Made by a program: the position numbers and the translations under genes
Shown: one piece after another, positions 35,816-45,132 of the stretch
Layout: every line of letters starts with the position of its first letter
How positions within the stretch are numbered: the stretch's first letter is position 1
Notes under the pieces: generated by a model
Seen by the model: only the letters and a program-made list of their open reading frames with translations
Told to the model about the DNA's origin: nothing
Databases searched by the model: none
NCBI RefSeq assembly: GCF_011045035.1
Contig: NZ_JAALAA010000002.1
Location: forward strand, 186,001 to 250,000
Source: Nocardioides turkmenicus
GTDB taxonomy: Bacteria; Actinomycetota; Actinomycetes; Propionibacteriales; Nocardioidaceae
Length of the DNA: 64,000 nucleotides
Direction: 5' to 3'

Positions 35816-36462
35816 GCGTTCACCGCCTGGGAGAGCAGCGGCTCGAGCCGCGCCAGCACCGCCGCGTGGATCTCCTCGACCGGAGCGCGCGCATCGAGCA
35901 CCAGGTAGTGGTCGGGGTTGCGCTCCGCGAGCGCGACGAACGCCGCGCGCACCCGCTGGTGGAACTCGACCGACTCCTGCTCCATCCGGTCGCGCTCCTC
36001 GAACCGGGTGAACCCGGCCGTCGGATCCAGGTCGAGCAGCACGGTCAGATGGGGCCGCAGGTCGGCGGTCGCCCACCGCGCCACCTCCTCCAGCTGCGCC
36101 GCGTCCAGCACCCGGCCGGCGCCCTGGTAGGCGAGCATCGAGTCGACGTAGCGATCGGTGATCACCACCTCGCCCCGCTCCAGCGCCGGGCGGACCATCG
36201 ACTCGATGTGCTCGGCCTTGTCGGCGGCGAACAGGAGCGCCTCGGTCCGGTCGTCGAGGTCACCGGTCTCCGGGGACAGCACGATGCGGCGTACGTCCTT
36301 TCCGACGGCCGTGTCGCCCGGCTCGAAGGTCAGCAGGACCCGGTGGCCGCGGGCGGTCAGCGCCTCGTGGAGCAGCCGCGACTGGGTCGACTTGCCCGAG
36401 CCCTCGCCACCCTCGAAACAGACGAAGACGCCGTGCTCTGCATAGACACCCGGAAACCTCAC
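35812..36462 (-). CDS. tmk: Thymidylate kinase
   Basis: A 216-residue dTMP kinase. P-loop GGEGSGKS is at 18–25, the DR motif ITDRYVDSMLAYQG is near 102–116, and the C-terminal lid is Arg-rich (FEERDRMEQE). It phosphorylates dTMP to dTDP. GTG 36462 is used as start. It leads holB in the same operon. Confidence 0.92.
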   Translation of the reverse strand: MRFPGVYAEHGVFVCFEGGEGSGKSTQSRLLHEALTARGHRVLLTFEPGDTAVGKDVRRIVLSPETGDLDDRTEALLFAADKAEHIESMVRPALERGEVVITDRYVDSMLAYQGAGRVLDAAQLEEVARWATADLRPHLTVLLDLDPTAGFTRFEERDRMEQESVEFHQRVRAAFVALAERNPDHYLVLDARAPVEEIHAAVLARLEPLLSQAVNA

Positions 36463-36593
36463 GACCCAAACCTACGGGGTGGGACCGACAACCCAGACGT
36501 ACGCCGCCCGCAGGTGTGGCGTTTGAGGCTGCCGAACGTCTCATCCCCAGGTTAAGGTTCGGGTCGTCCTCACGCTGACCCAAGGAGTCTCCG

Positions 36594-37211
36594 GTGATCT
36601 ACGTCCTGATCGTCCTGCTGCTGGCCGCGCTCGCGGTCGCGGCCTATCTGCTCTGGAGGAGCAGGCAGCAGCCGGCGGCTCCGAAGGAACCCGACGACTT
36701 CATCGGCGACCAGCACAAGCACGCCTCCGACCAGCTGCGCCAGGTGCGCAACGGCGACGTCATCGAATACCTGGGCCACAACTGGTTCGTCCGCGGGCGG
36801 ATCGACTTCGACGAGCACGGCTACCGCTGGACCGAGCACATGCTCGACGACGCGGAGGGCAAGAAGTGGCTCTCGATCGAGGACGACGAGAGCTTCGAGG
36901 TCTCGCTGTGGCACTCGATCCCGCTCGGCGACATCGAGCAGGGCACCGTCGGTGACCGCGACATCATCGTCGGCGGCGTCGCCTACCGGCTCCAGGAGAA
37001 GGGCTCGGCCGCCTTCACCGCGACCGGCGCGACCGGCACGGCGCCGTCGGGCACGGCGGAGTACGCCGACTACAAGTCGGTCGACGGCAAGCTGCTCGGC
37101 TTCGAGAAGTGGGGCAACAACTGGGAGCCCTCCCTCGGTGAGGTGCTGCAGCCGTTCGAGCTGACCGTCTACCCGTCCTCCGACCGGCCCGCGACCCTGG
37201 ACGACGAGTGA
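36594..37211 (+). CDS. DUF4178 membrane-anchored protein
   Basis: A 205-residue protein with one N-terminal membrane helix (1–23) and a cytosolic or surface DUF4178 domain (about 45–200: IEYLGHNWFVRGRIDFDEHGYRWTEHML, WLSIEDDESFEVSLW, YRLQEKGSAAF). Function is unknown. GTG 36594 follows AAGGAG (36582–36587) 6 bp upstream. First gene of a tight six-gene unit, all co-oriented with overlaps or gaps of under 30 bp. Confidence 0.75.
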   Translation: MIYVLIVLLLAALAVAAYLLWRSRQQPAAPKEPDDFIGDQHKHASDQLRQVRNGDVIEYLGHNWFVRGRIDFDEHGYRWTEHMLDDAEGKKWLSIEDDESFEVSLWHSIPLGDIEQGTVGDRDIIVGGVAYRLQEKGSAAFTATGATGTAPSGTAEYADYKSVDGKLLGFEKWGNNWEPSLGEVLQPFELTVYPSSDRPATLDDE

Positions 37212-37720
37212 CGCTTCTCGACGTCCCGTTCGCGGACGTACGCGGAGACACGCTGCGCTGGACGCTCGCACCGATCGCCTGCACTCCCCTGGCCTCTCGT
37301 TCGGTGAGCCTCGGGAGCGGGCTGACGGTGACGCTGAGCGTCCTGGGTGCCAGCCACCAGGTCGTCGTACGCCGCCACGACCGCCCGCTCCTGCACGAGA
37401 CCGTCGCCTGCGGGATCGCCGAGGCCACGTCCCTTCCCGCGGCGCACGCCGCGGACGGCTACAGCCTCGGTTCGCACGTCGCCACGCTGGATCCCGAGGA
37501 CCTCGCCGAGCGGGCGTCCGAGCTCGTGGAGCGGTTGGAGGGACGTACGGATGCCGTCGTCGCTCACTTCCCGGGCGACCCGCACGCGGTGACCGCGCTG
37601 GCTCTCGACGAGCTCGGCGAGCAGCAGATCTCCTGGAGCACCTGGCACACCTACCCCCAGACCGGCGAGATCGTCGCCACCGTCACCAGCTACCGGCCCG
37701 AGGAGGTCGCAAGTGTCTGA
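37208..37720 (+). CDS. DUF2617-family protein
   Basis: A 170-residue soluble protein matching DUF2617 in composition and blocks: LTVTLSVLGASHQVVV, AHFPGDPHAVTALAL and WSTWHTYPQTGEIVATVT. It binds the same operon partners in many actinobacteria. No catalytic motif is apparent. Its GTGA start overlaps the DUF4178 stop and its end overlaps the next gene by 8 bp, showing translational coupling. Confidence 0.72.
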   Translation: MTLLDVPFADVRGDTLRWTLAPIACTPLASRSVSLGSGLTVTLSVLGASHQVVVRRHDRPLLHETVACGIAEATSLPAAHAADGYSLGSHVATLDPEDLAERASELVERLEGRTDAVVAHFPGDPHAVTALALDELGEQQISWSTWHTYPQTGEIVATVTSYRPEEVASV

Positions 37721-38195
37721 ACCGAACGGCCCGAACCGCAAGCTGATCGGATGGGCGATCGTCGCGGTGTGCGTCGTGATCGCCATCATCATCGCCATCG
37801 TCGTGGCGGGCGGCGGGAACAGCCCCGAGAAGTACCTGCGCAAGAACTTCGACCACGTGAGCGGCTCCGACCCCGACAGCGACGCCGGGATCGTCTTCGA
37901 GGACGACGGCACCGTCTCCTCGGTCGCCACCAAGATCGCCCGCGGCACCGACGCCGACGAGAACCGGGCCGAGGGCTCCAACCACTACCTCCGCTACGAC
38001 GACGACTGGCTGGTCGTCGTGGAGCCGCGTACGCCCTCGGGTTCGACGATCACCCTCTACGAGTACGACCGCGGCTACCGGCACCACAGCACCGTGATCG
38101 GGCTGTGGGGCTGGAACAGCTACTACGGCCGCAACAGCAGCGGCGGCAGCAGCGGTGATTCCTTCCGCGGCGGCGGCAGCGGATTCGGCAAGTGA
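37713..38195 (+). CDS. DUF4247-family membrane protein
   Basis: A 160-residue protein with one N-terminal membrane segment (IGWAIVAVCVVIAIIIAIVVAG, about 11–33), a DUF4247 extracytoplasmic domain (YLRKNFDHVSGS, YLRYDDDWLVVVEP) and a Gly/Ser-rich C-terminal tail of about 25 residues. Overlaps the previous gene by 8 bp. Unknown function; a role at the membrane surface is inferred from the anchor. Confidence 0.72.
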   Translation: MSEPNGPNRKLIGWAIVAVCVVIAIIIAIVVAGGGNSPEKYLRKNFDHVSGSDPDSDAGIVFEDDGTVSSVATKIARGTDADENRAEGSNHYLRYDDDWLVVVEPRTPSGSTITLYEYDRGYRHHSTVIGLWGWNSYYGRNSSGGSSGDSFRGGGSGFGK

Positions 38196-38220
38196 CCACC
38201 TCAGACCTGGAGATGAATCG

Positions 38221-38643
38221 ATGACTGACCTTGTGAGCGGACTGCTGTCCACCGTCGCCTTCGCCGCCCTCGGGCTGGTCCTGCTGGTGATCGGCTTCTA
38301 CGTGATCGACCTGCTCACGCCCGGCAAGCTGGGGCAGCTGATCTTCGTCGAGCACCGCCGCGACCCCGCCCTGCTGCTCGGCTCCTCGGTCCTGGCGATC
38401 GCCACGATCGTGGCCACCTCCATCTACACCGCGGAGGAGGACACGCTCGTCGGCCTGCTGGCCACCGCTGCGTACGGGCTCATCGGGATCGCCCTGCTCG
38501 CGATCGCGTTCGTGATCCTCGACCTGCTCACCCCGGGCCGGCTCGGTGAGCTGATGACCGACCAGAAGGACGACCCGGCGATCTGGGTCGCGGTCGCGGT
38601 CCAGCTGTCCGTCGGCGTGATCGTGGCGGCCTCGATCACGTGA
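38221..38643 (+). CDS. DUF350 integral membrane protein
   Basis: A 140-residue, four-helix membrane protein. The paired repeat VIGFYVIDLLTPGKLG (first half) and IAFVILDLLTPGRLGEL (second half) is characteristic of DUF350 and indicates an internal duplication. Acts within the membrane; proposed in envelope-stress gene clusters but not biochemically defined. ATG 38221 is 25 bp after the DUF4247 stop; its own stop overlaps the next gene by 4 bp. Confidence 0.8.
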   Translation: MTDLVSGLLSTVAFAALGLVLLVIGFYVIDLLTPGKLGQLIFVEHRRDPALLLGSSVLAIATIVATSIYTAEEDTLVGLLATAAYGLIGIALLAIAFVILDLLTPGRLGELMTDQKDDPAIWVAVAVQLSVGVIVAASIT

Positions 38644-40211
38644 GTCTGTCGCTCCCTTCGTTGCCCGCGTTGCCCGCGGGGCGAGCGGCCCGGCTGCTCG
38701 TCCTCGCGGCGGTGTTCGTCTGCGCGGCGTGCGGGCTGGTCTACGAGCTCGCGCTGGTGACGCTGGGGAGCTATCTGCTCGGCAACTCGATCGCGCAGAC
38801 CTCGCTGGTGATCGCGGTGTCGATGTTCGCGATGGGCATCGGCGCCGTGCTCGCCAAGCCGCTCACCGCACGGCCGCTGCGCTCGTTCGTCGGCGTGGAG
38901 ATCGCGCTCGCCGCGGTCGGCGGCGCCTCGGTGCCGGCGCTGTACGCCTCGTTCGCGTGGCTGCATCTCTACACCCCGATGATGCTGCTGGTGACGTTCC
39001 TGATCGGCGCCCTCGTGGGTGCCGAGATCCCGCTGCTGATGGAGCTGCTCCAGCGGCTGCGGCGCCAGCAGGCCTCGCTCGCGGTCGCCGACATCAACGC
39101 GGTCGACTACGTGGGCGCGCTCATCGGCGGCCTGGCGTTCCCGTTCGTGCTGCTGCCGACGCTCGGGTTGCTCGTGGGCACCGTGGCCACCGCCGCGCTG
39201 AACGTGCTCGCCGCCTGGACGGTCGGGGTCGCGCTGGCCGGGTCGCGACGCCACCGTGGGCTGGTCACGGCGATCTGCGGCGCTCTGGCCGTCGCGCTCG
39301 GCGCGACCGCGGTGACGGCCGACGCCTTCGAGCTCAACGCCCGGCAGGCGCTCTACCGCGACCCGATCATCCACGCCGAGCGCTCGGACTACCAGGAGAT
39401 CGTGGTGACCCGCGGCGCTCCGTTCGGGCCCGAGTTCGACGACGTACGCCTCTTTCTCGACGGCGACCTGCAGTTCTCGTCCCTGGACGAGTATCGCTAT
39501 CACGAGATGCTCGTCCACCCGGCGATGAACGGACCGCACCAGCGGGTGCTGATCCTCGGCGGCGGCGACGGGCTCGCTGCGCGGGAGGTGCTGCGCTACC
39601 GGTCGGTGTCGTCGGTGACCCTGGTCGACCTCGACCCGGCGGTGGTGTCGCTGGCGCGCTCCTACGAGCCGTTGAGGAAGCAGACGGAGGGATCCCTCGA
39701 GGACCCCCGGCTGACGTACGTCGCCGACGACGCCTTCTCCTGGGTCCGCGACTACTCGGGCGCGCCGTTCGACGTGGTCGTCGCCGACTTCCCCGACCCG
39801 GACTCGACCGCGCTGGCCAAGCTCTACTCGGTCGAGAACTACAGCATGATCGCGCGGTTGCTCGCCCCGTCCGGGCGTCTGGTCGTCCAGTCCGGCAGCC
39901 CCTTCTTCGCACCCGACGCGTTCTGGTCGGTACGGCACACGCTCGACGAGGCGGGCTATGCCACGACGCCCTATCAGGCCGATGTGCCGTCCTTCGGCAA
40001 CTGGGGCTACGTCCTCGCTTCCCGCGAGGGGTCGGCCCCCGAGCTCGCGCTCGACGACGAGGCGCCGGGCGGGCTGCGCTACGCCAGCGACACCGTGCTC
40101 GCGGCGGCCTCGTCGTTCCCGCCGGACCGTGCCGAGCGACCCACGTCGGTCACCACGCTGCTGGATCCGGCGATCCTGGACTACGCCCGGAAGGGCTGGG
40201 TGGGCTACTGA
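38640..40211 (+). CDS. Membrane-fused spermidine synthase-like aminopropyltransferase
   Basis: A 523-residue protein. About seven membrane helices occupy residues 15–225, followed by a spermidine-synthase domain (about 230–500). GGGDGLAAREVLRY, the acidic TLVDLDPAVV and the catalytic DFPDPDS are present. The soluble half would move an aminopropyl group from decarboxylated AdoMet to an acceptor, but no AdoMet decarboxylase gene is near, so the acceptor and donor are unclear. Overlaps the channel gene by 1 bp (TGATG). Confidence 0.82.
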   Translation: MSLSLPSLPALPAGRAARLLVLAAVFVCAACGLVYELALVTLGSYLLGNSIAQTSLVIAVSMFAMGIGAVLAKPLTARPLRSFVGVEIALAAVGGASVPALYASFAWLHLYTPMMLLVTFLIGALVGAEIPLLMELLQRLRRQQASLAVADINAVDYVGALIGGLAFPFVLLPTLGLLVGTVATAALNVLAAWTVGVALAGSRRHRGLVTAICGALAVALGATAVTADAFELNARQALYRDPIIHAERSDYQEIVVTRGAPFGPEFDDVRLFLDGDLQFSSLDEYRYHEMLVHPAMNGPHQRVLILGGGDGLAAREVLRYRSVSSVTLVDLDPAVVSLARSYEPLRKQTEGSLEDPRLTYVADDAFSWVRDYSGAPFDVVVADFPDPDSTALAKLYSVENYSMIARLLAPSGRLVVQSGSPFFAPDAFWSVRHTLDEAGYATTPYQADVPSFGNWGYVLASREGSAPELALDDEAPGGLRYASDTVLAAASSFPPDRAERPTSVTTLLDPAILDYARKGWVGY

Positions 40212-41236
40212 TGTTCTTCCTTCTCCGACTGGTCCGACGCACCTCGCGGCACTACGCCTGGGTGCTCCCGCTCGCGATCATCTGCTTCGTCTTCGTCACC
40301 GGCTGGATCGCGATGGCGCTGGCCCAGCCCGGCAGCGACATCGTGCACCCCGCCAACTACTGGTGGTGGTTCCTGGTCACCGCGACCACCGTCGGCTACG
40401 GCGACTTCTTCCCCGAGACCACCGGCGGCCGGTTCGTGGGTGCGTACGTCGTCTTCGGCTCCATCACCACCCTCGCCATCTTGTTCAGCCGGATCTCGGC
40501 AATCATCGAGAACGCCAAAGGACGCCGCATGCGTGGAGAGATCACCTACAGCGGAACGAACCACATCGTGCTGCTCGGCTACACCGCCGGGCGCACCGAG
40601 CGGCTCCTGGTCGAGCTGCTCTCCGAGCCCGAGCGGGAGGTCGTGCTCGCGACCTGGGAGGACCAGCTCTCCGAGCACCCGATGGCCGGCGAGGACCGCC
40701 TGCATTTCGTACGCGGCGACATCACCGACCTCTCGGTGCTCGCCCGGGCCGGGCTGTCGGGTGCCCACAGCGTGCTGATCGACGCGCGCGACGACAACGA
40801 GGCGGTCACGCTGACGGTCGCGGCCAACACCGCGGCGCCGGCGGTGCACACCATCGTCGCGCTGCGGGACCTGCGGGTGCAGCGCACCATCTTCCGCATC
40901 GACACCACCGTCCACTGCGTCCAGTGGCACAACACCCAGCTGATCGCTGAGGAGCTCAGCGACCCCGGGATCGCTGAGGTCTACCAGGAGCTCGCCACCG
41001 CCGGCGGCAAGGGCACCTACTCCCTCACGGTGCCTGCTTCGGCCGCGACGGCGACCGTCGAGGTCTGGCAGGGTGCGCTCGGCCGTGGCCACGGCGCCAC
41101 GCTGCTGGCGGTCCGGACCGACGACGGCATCCAGGTCAGCCCGTCGTGGGACCTCGCCGTCGCCCCCGGCGCCCGGCTCTTCTACATCGCGGACGACCGG
41201 CTGGACTATGACGAGGTGGCTGGGTCGCTCGGCTGA
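40211..41236 (+). CDS. Potassium channel with TrkA-N/RCK domain
   Basis: A 341-residue channel subunit. Two membrane helices flank the selectivity filter TVGYGD (60–65), followed by a RCK/TrkA-N domain (NHIVLLGYTAGRTERLLVELL, where the nucleotide-binding Gly pattern is GYTAGR) and a C-terminal regulatory lobe (about 240–341). It gates K+ flux in response to nucleotide or ion binding. Last in the six-gene unit, followed by paired hairpins. Confidence 0.88.
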   Translation: MFFLLRLVRRTSRHYAWVLPLAIICFVFVTGWIAMALAQPGSDIVHPANYWWWFLVTATTVGYGDFFPETTGGRFVGAYVVFGSITTLAILFSRISAIIENAKGRRMRGEITYSGTNHIVLLGYTAGRTERLLVELLSEPEREVVLATWEDQLSEHPMAGEDRLHFVRGDITDLSVLARAGLSGAHSVLIDARDDNEAVTLTVAANTAAPAVHTIVALRDLRVQRTIFRIDTTVHCVQWHNTQLIAEELSDPGIAEVYQELATAGGKGTYSLTVPASAATATVEVWQGALGRGHGATLLAVRTDDGIQVSPSWDLAVAPGARLFYIADDRLDYDEVAGSLG

Positions 41237-41246
41237 CGGGTCCGTC

Positions 41247-41337
41247 GGGATACCCGGTCAACCGGGTATCCCTGCACTTCTCAGGCAACGCAACACCCGA
41301 GAAGTGCAGGAAACACCGGAGAAGTCAGGCGTTCTCC
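41247..41337. terminator. Three consecutive hairpins between convergent genes
   Basis: GGGATACCCGG–TCAA–CCGGGTATCCC (41247–41272, 11 bp); then CCTGCACTTCTC (41271–41282) with GAGAAGTGCAGG (41299–41310, 12 bp), sharing 2 bp with the first; then GGAGAA (41318–41323) with TTCTCC (41332–41337). They separate the channel gene and topA. Confidence 0.75.
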
Positions 41338-41340
41338 TGA

Positions 41341-44049
41341 TCACGACTTCTTCGTCGCAGCCTTCTTGGTCGTCTTCTTGGCGGTCGACTTCTTCGTCGT
41401 CGACTTCTTGGCGGTGGACTTCTTCGCGGTCTTCTTCGTCGTCCGCTTGGTCGTCTTCTTCGCCGGGCCCTTGGCTCGCTTCTCGGCGAGCAGTTCGGCG
41501 GCACGCTCGGCGGTCAGGGTCTCCAGGTCGTCGGCGGCCCGGAGGGTGGCGTTGTATTCGCCGTCGGTGACGTAGGGACCGAAGCGGCCGTCCTTGACGA
41601 TCATCGGCTGCCCGGAGACCGGGTCGGGACCCAGTTCCTTGAGCGGCGGCTTCGCGGCGGCGCGGCCGCGCTGCTTCGGCTGGGAGTAGATCTGCTCGGC
41701 CTCTTCGAGGGTGATCGTGAGCAGCTGGTCCTCGGAGCTCAGCGTGCGGGAGTCGGTGCCCTTCTTGAGGTAGGGACCGTAGCGACCGTTCTGGGCCGTG
41801 ATCTCCTCGCCGTCGGCGGCCGTGCCGACGACGCGGGGCAGGGTGAGCAGCTTGACCGCATCCTCGAGCGTGATGGTCTGCAGACTCATGGACTTGAAGA
41901 GGCTGGCGGTGCGGGGCTTCGCGCCCTTCTTGGCGTCCTCGGGCAGCTGCTCGGTGACGTACGGACCGAACCGGCCGCTCTTGGCGACGACCGGCAGCCC
42001 GGTGTCCGGGTGGACGCCGAGGTTGAGCTCCTCGCCGGCCGGGTTGGCGAAGAGCTCCTTGGCCTTCTCCAGGGTGAGCTCGTCGGGAGGCAGGTCGTCG
42101 GGGACGTTGGCGCGGACCGCGAACGGGGTGCCGTCGTCGCCGGGGCCCTCGATGTAGGGGCCGTAGCGACCGACCCGGAGGTTGACCCCGGAGTCCGGGC
42201 CGCCGACCGGGAAGGTCGCCAGCTCGCGGGCATCGATGTCGCCGAGACCGTCGACCAGCGGCTTGAGGCCCTTGACCCGGTCGGAGCCGAAGTAGAACTC
42301 CCCGAGCTCGGTGGTCATGTCCTTGGCGCCCTTGGCGATCTCGTCGAGGATCTCCTCCATGCTCGCCGTGAACCGGTAGTCGATCTGCCGCGGGAAGTGC
42401 TCCTCCAGCAGCCTGACCACCGAGAACGCGACCCAGGCGGGCACCAGGGCGGTGCCCTTCTTGAAGACGTACCCGCGGTTGATGATCGTCTGGATGATGC
42501 TCGCGTAGGTCGACGGGCGGCCGATCTCGCGCTCCTCGAGCTCGCGGACGAGTGTCGCCTCGGTGTAGCGGGCCGGCGGCTTCGTCTCGTGGCCGTCGGC
42601 GGTGAGGCTGGCCGCGGTGACCGTGTCGCCCTCGGCCAGGTCCGGAAGCCGGGTCTGCTGGTCGTCGGAGGTCTGGTCGGCGGAGTCGGTGCCCTCGACG
42701 TACGCCTTCAGGAAGCCGTGGAACGTGATCACGCGGCCGGTCGCGGAGAAGACCACGTCCTCGCCGGTGGTCGCCTGGGCGCCGAGACGGATGGCGACGG
42801 AGCGGCCGACGGCATCCTTCATCTGGGAGGCGACGGTGCGCATCCAGATCAGCTCGTAGAGCCGGAACTGGTCACCGGTCAGCCCGGTCTGCGCGGGGGT
42901 GCGGAAGGAGTCACCGGCGGGCCGGATCGCCTCGTGGGCCTCCTGCGCGTTCTTGACCTTGGAGGCGTACGTCCTCGGGGAGTCGGGCAGGTATTCGGCA
43001 CCGTAGAGCTCCCGGACCTGAGCGCGGGCGGCACTGATGGCGTCGCTGCTCAGGGTGGTGGAGTCGGTTCGCATGTAGGTGATGTAGCCGTTCTCGTAGA
43101 GACGCTGCGCGACCGACATCGTGGTCGACGCGCTCATCCCGAGCTTGCGGCTGGCCTCCTGCTGCATCGTGGTGGTGCGGAAGGGGGCGTAGGGGCTGCG
43201 CTTGTAGGGCTTCGACTCGACGCTGCGGACCTCGTAGGTCTGGCCCTCGAGACCGGCGACCAGGCCCTCGGCCCGGCCGCGGTCGAGGTGGACGACCTTG
43301 TCGCTCTTGATGAGCCCGTCCGGGCCGAAGTCGGTGCCGCGGGCGACACGGCTGCCGTCGATCGAGGTGATCTTCGCCGGGAACATCCGCGGGTCGTGGT
43401 CGGAGCCGGCGTCGAAGGTGCCGGCGAGGTCCCAGTAGGAGGCGGTTCGGAAGGCGATCCGCTCGCGCTCACGGTCGACGACGAGCCTGGTCGCGACCGA
43501 CTGCACGCGCCCGGCGCTCAGGCGCGGCATGACCTTCTTCCAGAGCACCGGGGAGATCTCGTAGCCGTAGAGACGGTCGAGGATCCGGCGGGACTCCTGG
43601 GCCTCGACGAGGTCCATGTCGAGCTCGCGGGGGTTCTCGGCGGCGGCCAGGATCGCGGGCTTGGTGATCTCGTGGAAGACCATCCGCTTGACCGGGATGT
43701 CCTTCTTCGGCTTCAGCTCGTCGAGGAGGTGCCAGGCGATCGCCTCGCCCTCGCGGTCCTCATCGGTGGCGAGGTAGAGCTCGTCGGCGTCCTTGAGGAG
43801 CGACTTGAGCTTGGAGATCTGCTTCTTCTTGTCGCTGGGCACGACGTAGTAAGGGGTGAAGCCGTTGTCGACATCGACGCCGAAGCGCCCCCACGGCTTG
43901 TCCTTGATCTTGGCGGGGGTGTCTGCCGCGCTCTGCGGAAGGTCGCGGATGTGCCCGACGGAAGCCTCGACGACATACCCCTGTCCGAGGTATCCGCCGA
44001 TCTTCTGAGCCTTCGCCGGGGACTCGACGATCACCAACTTGTGTGCCAC
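41341..44049 (-). CDS. topA: DNA topoisomerase I
   Basis: A 902-residue type IA topoisomerase. TOPRIM motifs VIVESPAKA and TDEDREGEA (95–103) bind magnesium; the active-site Tyr is Tyr325 in GYITYMRTDS. The C terminus (about 862–902) is a lysine-rich Ala/Thr/Ser repeat tail that in actinobacteria replaces the zinc fingers and speeds processive relaxation. Its expected neighbours (helicase, Tad genes) follow upstream. Essential housekeeping gene. Confidence 0.96.
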   Translation of the reverse strand: MAHKLVIVESPAKAQKIGGYLGQGYVVEASVGHIRDLPQSAADTPAKIKDKPWGRFGVDVDNGFTPYYVVPSDKKKQISKLKSLLKDADELYLATDEDREGEAIAWHLLDELKPKKDIPVKRMVFHEITKPAILAAAENPRELDMDLVEAQESRRILDRLYGYEISPVLWKKVMPRLSAGRVQSVATRLVVDRERERIAFRTASYWDLAGTFDAGSDHDPRMFPAKITSIDGSRVARGTDFGPDGLIKSDKVVHLDRGRAEGLVAGLEGQTYEVRSVESKPYKRSPYAPFRTTTMQQEASRKLGMSASTTMSVAQRLYENGYITYMRTDSTTLSSDAISAARAQVRELYGAEYLPDSPRTYASKVKNAQEAHEAIRPAGDSFRTPAQTGLTGDQFRLYELIWMRTVASQMKDAVGRSVAIRLGAQATTGEDVVFSATGRVITFHGFLKAYVEGTDSADQTSDDQQTRLPDLAEGDTVTAASLTADGHETKPPARYTEATLVRELEEREIGRPSTYASIIQTIINRGYVFKKGTALVPAWVAFSVVRLLEEHFPRQIDYRFTASMEEILDEIAKGAKDMTTELGEFYFGSDRVKGLKPLVDGLGDIDARELATFPVGGPDSGVNLRVGRYGPYIEGPGDDGTPFAVRANVPDDLPPDELTLEKAKELFANPAGEELNLGVHPDTGLPVVAKSGRFGPYVTEQLPEDAKKGAKPRTASLFKSMSLQTITLEDAVKLLTLPRVVGTAADGEEITAQNGRYGPYLKKGTDSRTLSSEDQLLTITLEEAEQIYSQPKQRGRAAAKPPLKELGPDPVSGQPMIVKDGRFGPYVTDGEYNATLRAADDLETLTAERAAELLAEKRAKGPAKKTTKRTTKKTAKKSTAKKSTTKKSTAKKTTKKAATKKS

Positions 44050-44376
44050 TGACGTCCTTATCTCACTGCAGCAGAGCCTGGCACCACTGACAAGCTCTGG
44101 CGAGACACGTTAGCGCGTGTCTCCAGCCGGCATGGGTCCAGTCACCGCGGTTCATACGGCGCTGAGCTCTCGGACAACATGGCGTGTTGCCTTGGGCGCC
44201 GTGAAGACAATACCTAGCACGCTCTGGAGCGGGAGCGTGAAATCCGTGTCTCATCGTGGGCACCGCCGGAACGCTGCTGAGCCGGCTGGAAGCGACCCGG
44301 CCGATCCTGTCGGTGGTCGCCCCTAAGGTGTCTTCCGAGGACGGCGAGACCATTCCGAACCGAAAGGTCTCTGCTG
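44050..44376. promoter_or_regulatory. topA promoter and leader region
   Basis: Gene-free 327 bp between divergent genes. It contains GAGACACG (44102–44109)/CGTGTCTC (44116–44123), a perfect 8-bp inverted repeat about 53 bp before the topA start. Another short stem, GAGACC (44346–44351)/GGTCTC (44366–44371), lies at the ribosome-site region of the plus-strand gene. No other feature was seen. Confidence 0.4.
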
Positions 44377-45132
44377 ATGATCGACCCTGAATACATCGAC
44401 TACATCGACGGCCTGACCCCGCCCCCGGAGCATCTGGTGTGCTCCGAGTGCGCCCAGCTGCTCACCCGGACCAACGTGATCCTGGAGCGGCTGGAGGCCG
44501 AGCTGACCCGGCCCCGGTGGGCCGAGCCGGCGACGCCCCCGCGACCCGACCACGAGGCCGCGCTCGACTGGCTGGCCGCGCTGTGCGGCGGCCACGAGGC
44601 GGTCACCGCCCTGGACGCCGCTCCGCTGGCCGAGGACGGGCTGGACCTCCCGGTCGTGGAGGACGAGGCGGGACGTACGCAGCTGGAGGCGGTGGCGGCG
44701 CTGCTCGACGAGGTCGCGGCCGACTTCCCGGTCGCGGAGCTGGGCTTCGCGCTGCGGCGAGCGCTGCTGCGGCTGTGGGAGATCGACCCGCTGGTCGTCG
44801 ACCCGCCCACACGGCCGGCCCAGGTGGCGGCAGGCATCGTGTGGACCGTGCTGGGCGCCAACGGGCTCGCCGGACCGGGCGGCCTGGTCACCGCGACCGC
44901 GCTCAAGGCGCGGCTCGGCCTGACCAAGATGCCGACGGCCTACGGCAAGCAGCTGGCGGCCGCGCTCCGTGGCTTCTGGCCGTGGCAGACGCAGCGGCCC
45001 TGGGGGATGCGCGACCTTCCTGACCTCGAGCCGCTCGGCTATCCCGACCTGCTCATCTCCAGCGTGCGCAGACGCCTGATCAGGCTGCGGGACCAGGCGT
45101 GCCAGGCACGGGACGGAGGAACCCCTCGCTGA
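44377..45132 (+). CDS. Hypothetical protein conserved next to topA
   Basis: A 251-residue protein with Cys38 and Cys41 in VCSECAQL, a possible half zinc site, an Ala/Asp-rich helical middle and a C-terminal HTH-like stretch (ALKARLGLTKMPTAYGKQLAAALRG). No family was recognised. GC3 pattern is normal and the frame is long, so it is probably real. Its end overlaps the 3' end of the convergent methyltransferase gene by 53 bp. Confidence 0.65.
   Translation: MIDPEYIDYIDGLTPPPEHLVCSECAQLLTRTNVILERLEAELTRPRWAEPATPPRPDHEAALDWLAALCGGHEAVTALDAAPLAEDGLDLPVVEDEAGRTQLEAVAALLDEVAADFPVAELGFALRRALLRLWEIDPLVVDPPTRPAQVAAGIVWTVLGANGLAGPGGLVTATALKARLGLTKMPTAYGKQLAAALRGFWPWQTQRPWGMRDLPDLEPLGYPDLLISSVRRRLIRLRDQACQARDGGTPR

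Noticed and set aside
42010..44052. 680-codon plus-strand frame opposite topA
   Set aside because: High-GC shadow: its composition mirrors the antisense of topA, it has no recognised domain or ribosome site, and topA is certain.
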